DNA of 64,000 nucleotides from Paenibacillus sp. MAHUQ-63 (GTDB taxonomy: Bacteria; Bacillota; Bacilli; Paenibacillales; NBRC-103111): contig NZ_JARADB010000003.1 of NCBI RefSeq assembly GCF_028765165.1, positions 62,001 through 126,000 on the forward strand, read 5' to 3'. The position numbers and the translations under genes are program-made. Of this stretch, positions 31,867 through 42,117 are shown piece after piece. The notes below the pieces were generated by a model, which was given only the letters and a program-made list of their open reading frames with translations, was not told where the DNA came from and did not search any database. Position 1 is the stretch's first letter. Every line of letters begins with the position of its first letter.

Positions 31867-34404
31867 TTATGGGGAAGCTGCCAGTTGTTGACGCGTGAAA
31901 ATGCCCTCTTCGCGCACTTCCAGCTGAATCTCCCCCCTATCGGCCGTTCCCAGCACATGTGCGCCGCTCAGCCTTAACCGCTCGATGACCTCAGGTGCCG
32001 GGTGACCATAAACGTTCCCAACACCTGCCGAGATGACGGCAGTTACAGGCTTCCAGTAATCCAGCCACTCTTGTGACGATGAATGCTTGCTGCCATGGTG
32101 GGCTACCTTCAGGACATCAATTCGCGGTTGCTCCCCGTCCGCTATGGGTTCCTCGTTCAAACGGTCGATTATTGCCTGCTCCGTCGCCTTGCCGATATCT
32201 CCGGTGAAAAGCATCCGGCTGCCCAGCATTTCCAGATAGATCACAACTGAGTATTCGTTCTGCTCTTTCACCATCTCCGCGATATCGGCAGTGTCCCGAA
32301 ACGGATACAGCACGCGCAGCCTGGTTGACTTGTCCAGCTCAATCCAATCGCTTTGCCGCGCGGCAAGCAGGGGAACACCCTTGCCGTCCAGCGTGCGAAA
32401 CAGCTTATCCATTCCATTTCTTGGGGTATACGTCCCGTTGAACAGAAACTGCCGTAGGGGGATTTGTTCGGCTACCGCCTGCAGCCCGCCGCTATGATCG
32501 GCATCCGCGTGTGAGAGAACGAGCAAATCCAGCTTGTGGATCCCGCGTTTCTTCAGCAGCGGCACGAGCAGCTTCCTGCCTACCTCGTAAGGATCCTGCC
32601 TGTCTTTCCAACCTTCGCTCGCTTGGCGAAATCGAAGCGTTCCTCCTCCGTCAATAAGCAGCTGCTTTCCGTAGGGGGTTCGTATTAGGATGGCATCCCC
32701 TTGCCCGACATCAATGAATTGAACCAGTCCGCTTCGTTCGAACCGTTCCGGCGAATAGCCGATCCACAGATGCACGATGAAGACGGCTGCAGCACAGCCA
32801 AGTCCGGCTTGCAGGTGCGTTTTTTTAAGCGCCAGCCTGTGATCCAATATAATCGGCGGTTCATCGGTATGTTGTTGCAGGTAAAGATGACAGATGACGA
32901 ACAGGCCGACGACCAACATGTAATAGACCGCCAGCCAAGCCAGGCTCGGCGACGGCCAAATCTGTTTGAACATGGCAAACTGCTGCAGCCCGTCCGTCAA
33001 CCGGAAGACCGCATCGTTCAAGCCTGCAAGGAGAGCGCCGATAAGCTTGCCGGCCGGCAACCAGATTAACCCTGCAGCGACTGCCGCGAGTCCGGCCGGA
33101 AACACCACAAGGGAGATCACAGGAACAAGAAGCATATTGGCTAGCCAAGAAAGCAAGGAGAACTGATTGAAATAGTAGATGGTGACAGGAAACGAAACGA
33201 GTTGGGAGACGAATGTGATCGATATCATATTCCTTAACATATTGGAGGAGATGAGGCGTTCGATCAGCGCATTCGCACGCGGAACGCCAACAATTAAACC
33301 GAGCGTAACCAGGAAAGATAGCTGAAAGCTAACATCCAGCACATAGTAGGGATTCCAGAGCAGCATGATCCAGCCGACAATGGCTATCGTATGCAGCACA
33401 TCCTTGGTCCAGCCTTTCTTGGCGGCATACAGAGCGATCATCGCCATCCCCCCTGCCCGTACAATGGACGGGGAAGCTCCTGTCAGTCCGATATAAAAGG
33501 GCAGCAGCCACAAACAGACCAGCATGGACGTTTCCTTCGTCAGCTTGAACCGCCGCAGCCCCCACATGCAAACGCCTATAAAGACGGCTACATTCAGCCC
33601 CGATATGGCTAATAAATGAGTCAGTCCCAGCTCGGAGAATTGCTGGAAGCGTGCAGGATCGAGATCGTCCGTCAGCCCGATCAGCATGCTCTTCATATAC
33701 CCCGCCTGCGGCGCGGGGAAGATAAGATCCATGCGCCTGCTGAGATAGCCGCGCAGCTCGTCGTTCCAGCGCAGCAGCTGAACGACGCCGAAGCGCGCAG
33801 CCGCAGGCTGCACTTGCGCCTGATCCACCCCTTTGGCTGCGAGCAGCCAATGGGTGTGGTGAAGGCGCAAATACCGGCGGTAGTCGAAGCCGCCGAAGTT
33901 GCGCGCCGGGGACGGGCTCCGCAGCGTCCCCGCAAGCGTAATGGCGTCCCCGCGGCGCCAGCCGGACGCCACCCCCTGCTGCGCCTGCGCTAGCAGCCGC
34001 AGCGAAACCTGCACGCGTTCCCCGCCGAGCGGGAAAACGCGTTCGTCCGGGAAGCGGATGCTGTCCGCTTCCACGGCAAAGCTGGCCCTGTCGCCGTCGA
34101 CGGTGACAGGGGTGGCGATGCGGCCGAGGAGCTGCGCTTCCCGGCCGTCGGCGGTGCCCTGCCGCTGCGTAGGCGGCAGGGCAGAGACGTTGCGCTGGTC
34201 GGTCCATTCGAAGTAGCCGCAGGCGGCTCCGACCAGCACGAGGGTGCTCAGCAGCTGTCTGCCGGGCAGCCGAAGCAGGTGCACGGCAGCGAGCGCGGCA
34301 AGCAGCAGCGCGCTCGTAGACAAGCCGAGAGGCAGCTCCGTATACAACGCCAGCACATAACCGGTTATCCACAGACAGCCTCCTAGAACAACTGGGCGTT
34401 TCAT
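31867..34404 (-). CDS. comEC: Competence protein ComEC/Rec2 DNA channel
   Basis: 845 residues. The start MKRPVVLGGCLWITG follows AAAGGAGATC. It has an N-terminal membrane part, a soluble DUF4131/OB-like region (residues about 50-220), the competence domain with many helices (GLTHLLAISGLNVAVFIGV, GASPSIVRAGGMAMIAL), and a C-terminal metallo-beta-lactamase-type domain with DVGQGDAILI, LSHADADHSGG and KVAHHGSKHSS. It transports single-stranded DNA into the cell and the last domain may degrade the other strand. Last gene of comEA-comEB-comEC. Confidence 0.96.
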   Translation of the reverse strand: MKRPVVLGGCLWITGYVLALYTELPLGLSTSALLLAALAAVHLLRLPGRQLLSTLVLVGAACGYFEWTDQRNVSALPPTQRQGTADGREAQLLGRIATPVTVDGDRASFAVEADSIRFPDERVFPLGGERVQVSLRLLAQAQQGVASGWRRGDAITLAGTLRSPSPARNFGGFDYRRYLRLHHTHWLLAAKGVDQAQVQPAAARFGVVQLLRWNDELRGYLSRRMDLIFPAPQAGYMKSMLIGLTDDLDPARFQQFSELGLTHLLAISGLNVAVFIGVCMWGLRRFKLTKETSMLVCLWLLPFYIGLTGASPSIVRAGGMAMIALYAAKKGWTKDVLHTIAIVGWIMLLWNPYYVLDVSFQLSFLVTLGLIVGVPRANALIERLISSNMLRNMISITFVSQLVSFPVTIYYFNQFSLLSWLANMLLVPVISLVVFPAGLAAVAAGLIWLPAGKLIGALLAGLNDAVFRLTDGLQQFAMFKQIWPSPSLAWLAVYYMLVVGLFVICHLYLQQHTDEPPIILDHRLALKKTHLQAGLGCAAAVFIVHLWIGYSPERFERSGLVQFIDVGQGDAILIRTPYGKQLLIDGGGTLRFRQASEGWKDRQDPYEVGRKLLVPLLKKRGIHKLDLLVLSHADADHSGGLQAVAEQIPLRQFLFNGTYTPRNGMDKLFRTLDGKGVPLLAARQSDWIELDKSTRLRVLYPFRDTADIAEMVKEQNEYSVVIYLEMLGSRMLFTGDIGKATEQAIIDRLNEEPIADGEQPRIDVLKVAHHGSKHSSSQEWLDYWKPVTAVISAGVGNVYGHPAPEVIERLRLSGAHVLGTADRGEIQLEVREEGIFTRQQLAASP

Positions 34405-34469
34405 CTTAACAGATCTCCTTTCATCGCGACGTCGTGATCCACCAATTTCCATATCAATCCAGCCAACAC

Positions 34470-34528
34470 AAAAAAACCTCTTTCCTGCAAAGCCCTGGTC
34501 ATCATAGGGCTGTTGCCGGAAAGAGGTT
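34470..34528 (-). terminator. Terminator between comEB and comEC
   Basis: AACCTCTTTCC and GGAAAGAGGTT form the outer stem with an inner AGCCCT/AGGGCT stem; the minus-strand exit is TTTTTTTG. comEC must then have read-through or a separate promoter. Confidence 0.85.
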
Positions 34529-34554
34529 CTTCCTCTTAGGCTTAGCTTATCGCT

Positions 34555-35067
34555 CTAATTCACTACATCGGATACGGTGCCGGGCGGAGGTTCATAACCG
34601 TCCATTCGGCGAAAAACGATACCTCTGGCAGCCATTAGCTGGCTCACCTTCTCATGATCCTTCGGATATCCCCGGTGGAACACGATCTCCGTCACACCGC
34701 TGTTCGCCAGCATGTTGGCACAGGTCCAGCAAGGCTGATCCGTCACATAGACGGTCGAACCCTCGCGGTCTTCTCTGTCCGTAAACAGCAGCAAATTCTG
34801 CTCGGCATGGATCGTACGTATGCAGCGCTGCTTCCGCACGACTTCTTCGACATCCGCTACCACTTTCAGCTCAATCTCTTCGACAAGCATGCAGCCTGCT
34901 TCCGTACAATCGGGCACTCCCATAGGCGCACCGTTATAGGCCGTGCCGAGCAGCTTCTTGCCCTGCACTAGCACCGCCCCTACATGACGCCGGTTGCATC
35001 TGGAGCGTGTGGATGCCATATAGGCTATGTCCAGGAAATAAGTATCCCAGTCTTTCCGGTTGCTCAT
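34555..35067 (-). CDS. comEB: Deoxycytidylate deaminase family protein (ComEB)
   Basis: 170 residues. It converts dCMP to dUMP. Zinc motifs HAEQN and PCWTCANML are present, with SRCNRRHVGAVLV near the N-terminus and AYNGAPMGVPDCTE for substrate binding. It lies between comEA and comEC as in Bacillus subtilis, where comEB is not needed for competence itself. Confidence 0.96.
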   Translation of the reverse strand: MSNRKDWDTYFLDIAYMASTRSRCNRRHVGAVLVQGKKLLGTAYNGAPMGVPDCTEAGCMLVEEIELKVVADVEEVVRKQRCIRTIHAEQNLLLFTDREDREGSTVYVTDQPCWTCANMLANSGVTEIVFHRGYPKDHEKVSQLMAARGIVFRRMDGYEPPPGTVSDVVN

Positions 35068-35144
35068 GGCACCGATACCTCCATTCTATTCCTTTTTTCA
35101 TTTCTAGTATTCTCTCATACTTCTTGCCAAAATAAAAGAAACGA

Positions 35145-35684
35145 CTAGGTGGAAGGGACGAAAACATGTTCTTTCAGCTTCTCCAGCAGCTTCTCTCCGA
35201 TCCCTTTCACCTCGATCAGCTCTTCGATCCGGGTGAACTTGCCTTTTTTCACCCGATAGTCCATTATCGCTCTCGCTTTGCTGTCTCCGATCCCCGGCAG
35301 CTCATTCAATTGCTGGAGCGTAGCCGCATTCAAATCTAAGAGGCCGTTCCCCGTCGTCTCAGCCGGACTTTCCTCCAAATCGCCGGATGGGGATGCTTCC
35401 ATGTTGGGCTTGGCTTCCCGGCTCTCCCATTCCGTTGACTTCCGGACTGAAGTTTGCGTCTCCTTCGGCGTTGACTCTCCCTTTTCATCCGGCGCTTCCG
35501 GTACATCCGGACGCATGGTGTCATCGGATCTTTGAGCAATAACCTCTAAGATTTGCTCATTGATAGGCGCGAATTCCGTCTTTAGCGATGACCTGCTTCC
35601 CTGCACATAAGGCCAAACAACAAAACCAACAAAAAAAAAGCCTGCCGCCATCACGATCCATTTACGATAACGAAGAAAAGTCAC
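35145..35684 (-). CDS. comEA: Competence DNA receptor ComEA
   Basis: 179 residues. One membrane helix (residues about 9-26), a hydrophilic linker with Glu/Pro/Ser (40-115) and a C-terminal helix-hairpin-helix domain LDLNAATLQQLNELPGIGDSKARAIMDYR...LIEVKGIGEKLLEKLK that binds double-stranded DNA outside the membrane. First gene of the comE group, divergent from comER. Confidence 0.95.
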   Translation of the reverse strand: MTFLRYRKWIVMAAGFFFVGFVVWPYVQGSRSSLKTEFAPINEQILEVIAQRSDDTMRPDVPEAPDEKGESTPKETQTSVRKSTEWESREAKPNMEASPSGDLEESPAETTGNGLLDLNAATLQQLNELPGIGDSKARAIMDYRVKKGKFTRIEELIEVKGIGEKLLEKLKEHVFVPST

Positions 35685-35850
35685 GTTAACCTCCTATATG
35701 AAATTTAACAATGCAAGGTGAAATAACTCTCTAGACATAATGCCCGAGAAAGGCACATATACATGAAAAAGCATCCGAATGGCGTCCAAAACTGACCCCG
35801 TGCTAAAAATATGAACGAAAGTGATTGATTTTTTCGGGAGGGATTACTAG

Positions 35851-36672
35851 ATGAAAGCAGGGTTCATCGGTACTGGGAGTATGGGAAGTATACTGATTGA
35901 AGCATTCATTCATTCTGGGGCTTTCAATCCGGAGCAAATTATTGCGGGAAATCGCACGATTCGTAAAGCTGAGCTTCTTGCGGAGACGTATCCTGGGCTT
36001 CAAGTTGCCCAATCGAATAGAGAAGTTGTCATAGGGAGTGACATTATATTCCTGTGTGTGAAGCCGTCGGAGTTCAAAAAGGTTATCGATGAAATTAAAA
36101 AGGACGTGCTTCCCTCTCAATACATCATATCCATCACAAGTCCAGTATTGATCAAACAATTGGAAAACCTTTTGCCGGCCAAAATCAGTAAAATCATTCC
36201 AAGTATTACGAACTATGTATTAAGCGGCGCCACATTGATCATTCATGGCAACCGGATGCAGCCTGAGGATAAAGAATGGTTGGAAAATCTGTTCGCGCAC
36301 ATTTCCTCGCCGATTCGGGTATCGGAAAATTACACACGTATTTCTTCCGACCTGTCCAGCTGCGGACCTGCCTTCCTCGCGCATTTCATTCAATCATTTG
36401 TGGACGCTGCTGTTGAAGTTACGGGGATTTCCGCTGAGGATGCCACGATGCTTGCCAGCGAGATGACGCTTGGAACAGGCAAACTTTTGACGACCGGGGG
36501 CTTTAACCCGCTCACTTTACAGAAACGCGTTTCCGTTCCCGGAGGTATTACTTCCGAGGGCTTGCGTATTCTGGACGAAGAGCTCTCTAATGTGTTCACG
36601 CGAGTCATCCGTGCTACCCACGCCAAATATCAAGAAGACCTTGAGAAGACTGAGCAGCAATTAACGATATAG
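35851..36672 (+). CDS. comER: ComER, pyrroline-5-carboxylate reductase-like protein
   Basis: 273 residues. Rossmann dinucleotide fold GFIGTGSMGSILIEAF at the N-terminus, LCVKPSEF and the C-terminal dimer domain with GGITSEGLRILDEEL, as in ProC proteins. Divergent position from comEA identifies it as ComER. GGGAGGG precedes the ATG. In Bacillus species it influences sporulation and biofilm formation; its substrate is unclear. Confidence 0.93.
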   Translation: MKAGFIGTGSMGSILIEAFIHSGAFNPEQIIAGNRTIRKAELLAETYPGLQVAQSNREVVIGSDIIFLCVKPSEFKKVIDEIKKDVLPSQYIISITSPVLIKQLENLLPAKISKIIPSITNYVLSGATLIIHGNRMQPEDKEWLENLFAHISSPIRVSENYTRISSDLSSCGPAFLAHFIQSFVDAAVEVTGISAEDATMLASEMTLGTGKLLTTGGFNPLTLQKRVSVPGGITSEGLRILDEELSNVFTRVIRATHAKYQEDLEKTEQQLTI

Positions 36673-36690
36673 CAGCAGTCTTCTCAATAG
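36643..36690 (+). terminator. Inverted repeat at the comER 3' end
   Basis: GAGAAGACTG inside the last codons pairs with CAGTCTTCTC just after the stop, followed by AATAGCTTCTTCTC. The T-run is poor; may function as the terminator facing leuS. Confidence 0.5.
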
Positions 36691-36702
36691 CTTCTTCTCT
36701 AA

Positions 36703-39162
36703 CTAACCGACAACGATATTAACAAGCTTTCCTTTGACAACAATCAATTTGCGAACGGCCTTTCCGGCGGTCGCTTCTTTGACTTTGTCCAGACCGAAGG
36801 CAATTTGTTCCATCGCCGCTTCGTCTGTATCTTTGGAGATCATCGTACGCTCCACGATCTTACCGTTCACTTGCACAACGATCTCGATCTCATTATCGAC
36901 CGTCCATGCTTCATCATAAGCCGGCCATGGCTCGTAAGTGATGGATGTCGTGCCGCCCAGCTTCTCCCAAAGCTCCTCCGCCAAGTGCGGGGCAAGCGGC
37001 GAAAGCATTTGAACGAAGTTTTTCATCGCTTCCAGCGGCAAGCGGTCGGTTTTGTACGCCTCATTGACGAAAATCATCATTTGGCTGATCGCCGTATTGA
37101 AGCGAAGCGCCTCGAAATCCTCGGTAATTTTTTTGATGGAACGATGCCACGTGCGTTTGAACGTATCGCTGCCAAGCGTTTCGTCAGCGCTGATTTTGGA
37201 CTGCAGCTTGCCGTTCTCGTCTACGAACAATCGCCAAACACGGTTCAAGTAACGGTAAATGCCGTCTACGCCGGTCGTGTTCCACGGTTTTGTCGCCTCC
37301 AGAGGTCCCATGAACATTTCGTACATGCGCAGCGTATCGGCCCCCTGATCGTTCACAATATCATCCGGGTTGACGACGTTACCGCGGGATTTACTCATTT
37401 TCTCCATGTTCTCCCCGAGAATCATCCCTTGGTTCACAAGCTTATGGAACGGTTCCTTGGTGTGGACGAAACCGAGATCATACAGCACCTTATGCCAGAA
37501 ACGCGCATACAGCAGGTGAAGAACCGCATGCTCCGCGCCGCCGATATACAGATCGACAGGCAGCCATTTCTTCTGCAGCTCCGGCGAGCAGAACTCCTGG
37601 TCGTTGCGCGGATCGATGAAGCGCAGGTAATACCAGCAGCTGCCTGCCCATTGCGGCATCGTATTCGTCTCGCGGCGGGCTTTCATGCCGGTTTCCGGAT
37701 CGATGGTATTCACCCATTCGGCAACGTTCGCCAGCGGCGATTCCCCGGTGCCTGACGGCTTGATCTCATCGACCTGCGGCAGAAGAAGCGGAAGCTGGTC
37801 GACAGGGACAGGCTTCATCGTACCGTCTTCCAGATGAAGAATCGGAATCGGTTCGCCCCAATATCTTTGACGGCTGAACAGCCAATCTCTCAAGCGGTAC
37901 GTCACTTTGCCGCGGCCTTTTCCGTTCTCTTCCAGCCATGCGATCATCTGCTTGATCGCCTGCTCGTTGTTCAGGCCGTCAATCGGTCCGGAATTCACGT
38001 GAGGGCCGTCGCCGGCATACGCTTCCTTCTCCACATCTCCACCCTTAACGACTTCGATAATCGGCAGATCGAACTGCTTCGCGAACTCCCAGTCACGCTG
38101 GTCGTGTCCCGGAACCGCCATAATCGCTCCGGTTCCATAACCGCCAAGCACGTAGTCGGCGATCCAGATCGGCACTTTGCCGCCGTTCACCGGGTTAATC
38201 GCATAAGCGCCCGTGAATACGCCGGTTTTGTCCTTCGCCAGATCCGTACGCTCCAGATCGCTCTTGCGGGATGCTTTCTCCTGGTACTCCTTCACTGCAG
38301 CTTCCTGGTCACCTGTCGTAATTTGCGCGACAAGCTCATGCTCAGGCGCAAGCACGCAGTAAGTCGCTCCGAATAAAGTGTCCGGGCGCGTCGTGAACAC
38401 GGTCAGACTCCGCTCCGCATGTCCTTCGATCGCGAATTGTACTTCCGCCCCCGTGGATTTGCCGATCCAATTGCGCTGCATATCCTTGATGCTCTCCGAC
38501 CAGTCAAGCTCTTCCAGATCTTCCAGCAGCCGCTCGGCGTACTCGGTAATTTTCAAAATCCATTGACGCATCGGTTTGCGGATAACCGGATGACCTCCGC
38601 GCTCGCTCAAGCCGTCGATCACTTCTTCATTGGCAAGCACGGTACCCAGCGCCGGGCACCAGTTGACCGGCACTTCGTCGACATAAGCGAGCCCTTTGTT
38701 GTACAGCTGGATGAAGATCCACTGCGTCCATTTGTAGTACTCCGGATCCGTTGTGGAAATCTCGCGGTCCCAATCATAGGAGAAGCCCAGCGATTTGATT
38801 TGGCGGCGGAACGTATCGATATTCTTCTTCGTGAAATCGCGCGGGTCATTGCCTGTGTCCAGCGCGTATTGCTCGGCCGGAAGACCGAAGGCGTCCCACC
38901 CCATCGGGTGAAGCACGTTATAGCCTCTCATCCGTTTGAAACGGGAGACGATATCTGTAGCCGTGTAGCCCTCCGGATGTCCGACGTGCAGGCCGGCTCC
39001 AGACGGATATGGAAACATATCGAGGGCATAAAATTTCGGCAGCTCCGAATTATCCAGCACCTTAAATGTTTTGTTCGCATCCCAATAGGCTTGCCATTTC
39101 GGCTCAATCGCTTGCGGATTGTAGCCTTGCACTTCCCTTGCTTCTTTGGTTTCCTGTGTCAT
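36703..39162 (-). CDS. leuS: Leucyl-tRNA synthetase
   Basis: 819 residues. The start [15 protein letters not shown] follows GGGAGGAAG. Class I motifs: HIGH-type [19 protein letters not shown] (HVGH) and KMSKS ([18 protein letters not shown]). The CP1 editing domain lies between (residues about 220-420, with [20 protein letters not shown]). Zinc-less bacterial type with the C-terminal [14 protein letters not shown] segment. A T-box riboswitch leader precedes it, giving control by uncharged tRNA-Leu. Confidence 0.99.
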   Translation of the reverse strand: MTQETKEAREVQGYNPQAIEPKWQAYWDANKTFKVLDNSELPKFYALDMFPYPSGAGLHVGHPEGYTATDIVSRFKRMRGYNVLHPMGWDAFGLPAEQYALDTGNDPRDFTKKNIDTFRRQIKSLGFSYDWDREISTTDPEYYKWTQWIFIQLYNKGLAYVDEVPVNWCPALGTVLANEEVIDGLSERGGHPVIRKPMRQWILKITEYAERLLEDLEELDWSESIKDMQRNWIGKSTGAEVQFAIEGHAERSLTVFTTRPDTLFGATYCVLAPEHELVAQITTGDQEAAVKEYQEKASRKSDLERTDLAKDKTGVFTGAYAINPVNGGKVPIWIADYVLGGYGTGAIMAVPGHDQRDWEFAKQFDLPIIEVVKGGDVEKEAYAGDGPHVNSGPIDGLNNEQAIKQMIAWLEENGKGRGKVTYRLRDWLFSRQRYWGEPIPILHLEDGTMKPVPVDQLPLLLPQVDEIKPSGTGESPLANVAEWVNTIDPETGMKARRETNTMPQWAGSCWYYLRFIDPRNDQEFCSPELQKKWLPVDLYIGGAEHAVLHLLYARFWHKVLYDLGFVHTKEPFHKLVNQGMILGENMEKMSKSRGNVVNPDDIVNDQGADTLRMYEMFMGPLEATKPWNTTGVDGIYRYLNRVWRLFVDENGKLQSKISADETLGSDTFKRTWHRSIKKITEDFEALRFNTAISQMMIFVNEAYKTDRLPLEAMKNFVQMLSPLAPHLAEELWEKLGGTTSITYEPWPAYDEAWTVDNEIEIVVQVNGKIVERTMISKDTDEAAMEQIAFGLDKVKEATAGKAVRKLIVVKGKLVNIVVG

Positions 39163-39194
39163 GTTCAACTTCCTCCCTGTGTACGGCGCTACAA

Positions 39195-39478
39195 GCGCCA
39201 AAAAACCTCTCATCGCTAGCGGATATCGCTAGGGACGAGAGGTTAGATTCCCGTGGTACCACCCTAGTTAACACCAGGCATACTTTGCCCGTGTTCACTC
39301 TGCCCCTTAACGCGGGTGAAACGATCCGGCTAGCGCCATCAACCTTCATAGCGGTTCACCTTCTAGCTCCAAGGCGAGTTCACAAGCTGCACCTGCCGGC
39401 TTCCACCCTTACACCGGCTCTCTGTAAGATGCTGTACATGTTACTAGTCCTCTTCCAAGCTTTGAAATCATCTAATTA
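39195..39478 (-). ncRNA. T-box riboswitch, leucine specifier
   Basis: Leader of leuS. The T-box core AGGGTGGTACCACGGG lies at 39250-39265 (minus strand). The likely specifier codon is CTC (Leu) at 39376-39378 in the context GTGAACTCGCC. The terminator stem AACCTCTCGTCCCTAGCG with its partner and TTTTTT is at 39200-39244. Uncharged tRNA-Leu should favour the antiterminator and turn leuS on. Confidence 0.93.
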
Positions 39479-39484
39479 GCTTTG

Positions 39485-39514
39485 ATTATATGTAAAATAA
39501 TGCCGTACTGTCAA
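39485..39514 (-). promoter_or_regulatory. SigA-type promoter of leuS
   Basis: On the minus strand TTGACA (39509-39514) and TATAAT (39485-39490), both perfect hexamers, 18 bp apart, immediately before the T-box leader. Confidence 0.85.
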
Positions 39515-39533
39515 GCGGCACCCGGCTTCCGCC

Positions 39534-40292
39534 TTATTTCTTCGCTATAAAGAAAGCCCGCTCCGTAAGCTCGGTCGGCTGCTCCCACGTAAAATCCGCA
39601 GCTATCCGGACTTCACGAAAGCCCGCTGCTCGCAGCATTTGCTCCAGCCAATCCAAGTCATATGCGCGCTGCTCATGCGATTCGTCGATGCGCCGGAACA
39701 AAGCCCTGTTCCCGCTCTCCTTCACAAAGATGGTCAGCTCATGCTGGATTTGTACGCGCTCCTCGTCAAGCTCGCTTGTCCAGATGTAGGCGACGTCATC
39801 TTCGTTCAAATAGAACGGCTGGGTCTCCGCGTAGGCGAACAGTTGTTGCGGCGTATGTACGTCAAAAAGGAACAAGCCGCCCGGTTTCAAGCCGGCGTAC
39901 GTCTGCCGGAACGCATCCGCAATATCCTCTTCCTCCAGCAGATAGTTCAGGCTGTCGCAAAAGGAAATCGCCGCGTCGACAGGCTCGCCGAGCTCCCATT
40001 CCCGCAAATCCTGCTGCAGCCAGCGAATCGCTCCGCCGCGAGGCTGGGCGCTCTCCCCGGCTTTCTGCTCAGCAACTGCGAGCATGTCCTCGGACAAATC
40101 GATCCCCGTCATCTGGTAGCCCTCCGCTGCCAGTGGGATTGTCAAGTTCCCCGTACCGCAGCCAAGATCGACGATCGAAACCGGCTTCACGCCGAACTGC
40201 TCAAAGCTCTCCAGCACGAATCGAAGCCAGTCCTTGTATGGCATCGTATCCATTAACCGGTCATACGTATATGCAAATTGTTCGTAGCTCAT
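39534..40292 (-). CDS. yqeM: SAM-dependent methyltransferase YqeM
   Basis: 252 residues. Class I Rossmann methyltransferase with VDLGCGTGNLTIPLAAEG (SAM loop), GIDLSEDMLAVA, and SFCDSLNYLLEE. It lies at the end of the yqeG-yqeM operon in the Bacillus order. Substrate is unknown. Confidence 0.9.
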   Translation of the reverse strand: MSYEQFAYTYDRLMDTMPYKDWLRFVLESFEQFGVKPVSIVDLGCGTGNLTIPLAAEGYQMTGIDLSEDMLAVAEQKAGESAQPRGGAIRWLQQDLREWELGEPVDAAISFCDSLNYLLEEEDIADAFRQTYAGLKPGGLFLFDVHTPQQLFAYAETQPFYLNEDDVAYIWTSELDEERVQIQHELTIFVKESGNRALFRRIDESHEQRAYDLDWLEQMLRAAGFREVRIAADFTWEQPTELTERAFFIAKK

Positions 40293-40293
40293 T

Positions 40294-41187
40294 TTAACCG
40301 GGGTTCTCCTCTTTTTTCAGATAGGTCCAATCGTCCTCCTGATAAATGAGCCCGTCCTTCATCAGCTTGCCCAGAGCCCGCTTGAACGCCGACTTGCTGA
40401 GACCGAACTTCTCTTTGATAATGTCCGCAGAGGTCTTGTCCGAAAAAGGCATGGCATTGCCGGCTCTTTCCTGAAGTACGCTGAGAATTCGTTCGGCGTC
40501 CTCGTCCCGCCCCTTTTCCTTCGGCTGCCGCATCGACAGATTGACGCGGCCATCCTCTTCGCGGACATAAGCGACGCGCACATCGACCAGCTCGCCCATC
40601 CGCAGCAGCCTTGTCCGCTCCATCGGAGCAATGAGTCCGATCACGCCGAAGCCAAGAACTCCCGCCTCGCATACGACGAAGGTTCCCATTTGGAGCGGCC
40701 TGTACACGCGCGCTTTCACCCAGCGGTTGCTCCAGCTCGACGGAGCCCGCACGCATAGCGGAGCCAAATCCTCTTCCAGCGCGAGCTTCGCGATTAAGCG
40801 CCCCTGCCTGTCATGCGCCAATGTCGCAAACACCTTGTCCCCCACTTGGGGGCGCAGCTCTTCAAGCTCAGGTACGTTGCGGTATGGAAGCAGCAGATGG
40901 CGTCCGAGGCCCATCTCGAGAAAGTATCCGAATCTCGGATGAATATCGACGACTTCCAGCAAGCCGACCTCGCCCATCAACAGGTGCGGGCGTTTCATCG
41001 TCGCCATTAACCGGTCCTGCGTATCGTGGAACAGGAATGCTTCCACTTGGTCGCCGTCTTTAATTTTGCCTGCAATTTCCGCATACGGCAGCAGCACGTC
41101 CTGATAGCCGTCGCTCAGGTAATAGCCGTTCGGCGGAACTTCCCTCGCCACCTCAAGGGTCACGAGGGATCCTGCTTCCAGTCTCAT
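40294..41187 (-). CDS. CvfB-type RNA-binding protein (S1 domains, winged helix)
   Basis: 297 residues; begins MRLEAGSLVTLEVAREV with its ATG overlapping the rsfS stop (ATGA). Three S1/OB-type domains in series (residues about 5-60, 65-130, 140-215, the last with VDVRVAYVREEDGRVNLSMRQP) and a C-terminal winged helix (KEKFGLSKSAFKRALGKLMKDGLI). This is the architecture of CvfB/YitL of Staphylococcus and Bacillus, an RNA-binding virulence and expression regulator. In Bacillus subtilis yitL is elsewhere; here it is part of the ribosome-assembly operon. Confidence 0.88.
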   Translation of the reverse strand: MRLEAGSLVTLEVAREVPPNGYYLSDGYQDVLLPYAEIAGKIKDGDQVEAFLFHDTQDRLMATMKRPHLLMGEVGLLEVVDIHPRFGYFLEMGLGRHLLLPYRNVPELEELRPQVGDKVFATLAHDRQGRLIAKLALEEDLAPLCVRAPSSWSNRWVKARVYRPLQMGTFVVCEAGVLGFGVIGLIAPMERTRLLRMGELVDVRVAYVREEDGRVNLSMRQPKEKGRDEDAERILSVLQERAGNAMPFSDKTSADIIKEKFGLSKSAFKRALGKLMKDGLIYQEDDWTYLKKEENPG

Positions 41188-41531
41188 ACGCGCTCCACAA
41201 CTTTGGCATCGGACCAAAGTCTTTCGATGTTATAATATTCGCGGTCATCGCGGTGGAATACGTGCAGAACCACATCTCCCAGATCGAGCAGAACCCATCT
41301 TGCCGTATCTACACCTTCATAGCCGCGGATCGGCACGCCGAGCTCATGCGCTTTCTTTCGGGCTTCTCCGGCAATCGCTTGTACTTGGGTTTCCGAATTT
41401 CCATGACAAATGACGAAATAGTCAGCGATTAGCGATACCCCTTGCAGATTGAGCGTAACAAGATCGTGCGCTTTTTTGTCCTCCGCCGCATCCACTACAA
41501 ATGCCAAAATTTCCTCTGGGTTTTTAATCAT
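41184..41531 (-). CDS. rsfS: Ribosome silencing factor RsfS
   Basis: 115 residues. It binds uL14 on the large subunit and blocks 30S joining under starvation. Family motifs: KAHDLVTLNLQGVSLIADYFVICHGNSETQVQAIA, and GYEGVDTARWVLLDLGDVVLHVFHRDDREYYNIERLW. GCGGAGG precedes the ATG. Confidence 0.98.
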   Translation of the reverse strand: MIKNPEEILAFVVDAAEDKKAHDLVTLNLQGVSLIADYFVICHGNSETQVQAIAGEARKKAHELGVPIRGYEGVDTARWVLLDLGDVVLHVFHRDDREYYNIERLWSDAKVVERV

Positions 41532-41550
41532 TCAATCAACCTCCGCTAAA

Positions 41551-42117
41551 TTATTCATTTAATTGTTGAAGCAAATCATTCCGCGTCAAGATCGTCAGCG
41601 GGTAAATGCGTTTTCCTTTTTCGATCAGGAATCGGATCGTCGAATCGAAGCCGATCACCAGCGCTTTCTCCAAAGAGCTTTCGGCCGCTTGACGAATGGA
41701 CTCTACACCGGGAAATTCCCGGCTGGGTTCCATATAATCCGCCAGACATACGATTTTGTCCAGCAAAGTCATCTGCTCGCGGCCCGACGTATGGTACCGG
41801 ATCGCATCCAAAATCTCTTCATCCGCAATTCCGAATTGCGTCTTCGCGATGAACGCTCCGGCGTGCGAGTGCCATAGTTCCTTGTCATAGTCCAGCAGAT
41901 CTGGGGGCAGCCCGTTATCGCGGATAATCTTAGCTTGCTCCTGAACGGGCCAATACTTGCAATAGTCATGCAGAATTGCGGCAAGATCGGCTTTGACAGG
42001 ATCTCCTCCGAACCGTTTGGCGAGAATGACGCTCGTTTCCATGACACCCAGCGTATGCAGCCAGCGCCGCTCAGGCATCTGCTCTTTCACCGCCGCAATA
42101 AGCTCTTCACGCTTCAT
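41551..42117 (-). CDS. yqeK: HD-domain diadenosine tetraphosphatase YqeK
   Basis: 188 residues. It hydrolyses Ap4A symmetrically to ADP. HD motifs: RWLHTLGV (His), AAILHDYCKY (HD), LWHSHAGAFIA and AIRYHTSGREQMTLLDKIVCLADYMEPSR. It overlaps the end of nadD by 11 bp. Confidence 0.96.
   Translation of the reverse strand: MKREELIAAVKEQMPERRWLHTLGVMETSVILAKRFGGDPVKADLAAILHDYCKYWPVQEQAKIIRDNGLPPDLLDYDKELWHSHAGAFIAKTQFGIADEEILDAIRYHTSGREQMTLLDKIVCLADYMEPSREFPGVESIRQAAESSLEKALVIGFDSTIRFLIEKGKRIYPLTILTRNDLLQQLNE

Noticed and set aside
33329..34372. Open frame of 347 codons in another frame within comEC.
   Set aside because: GC-rich shadow with Arg/Ala-rich composition; comEC itself is continuous with all its domains.
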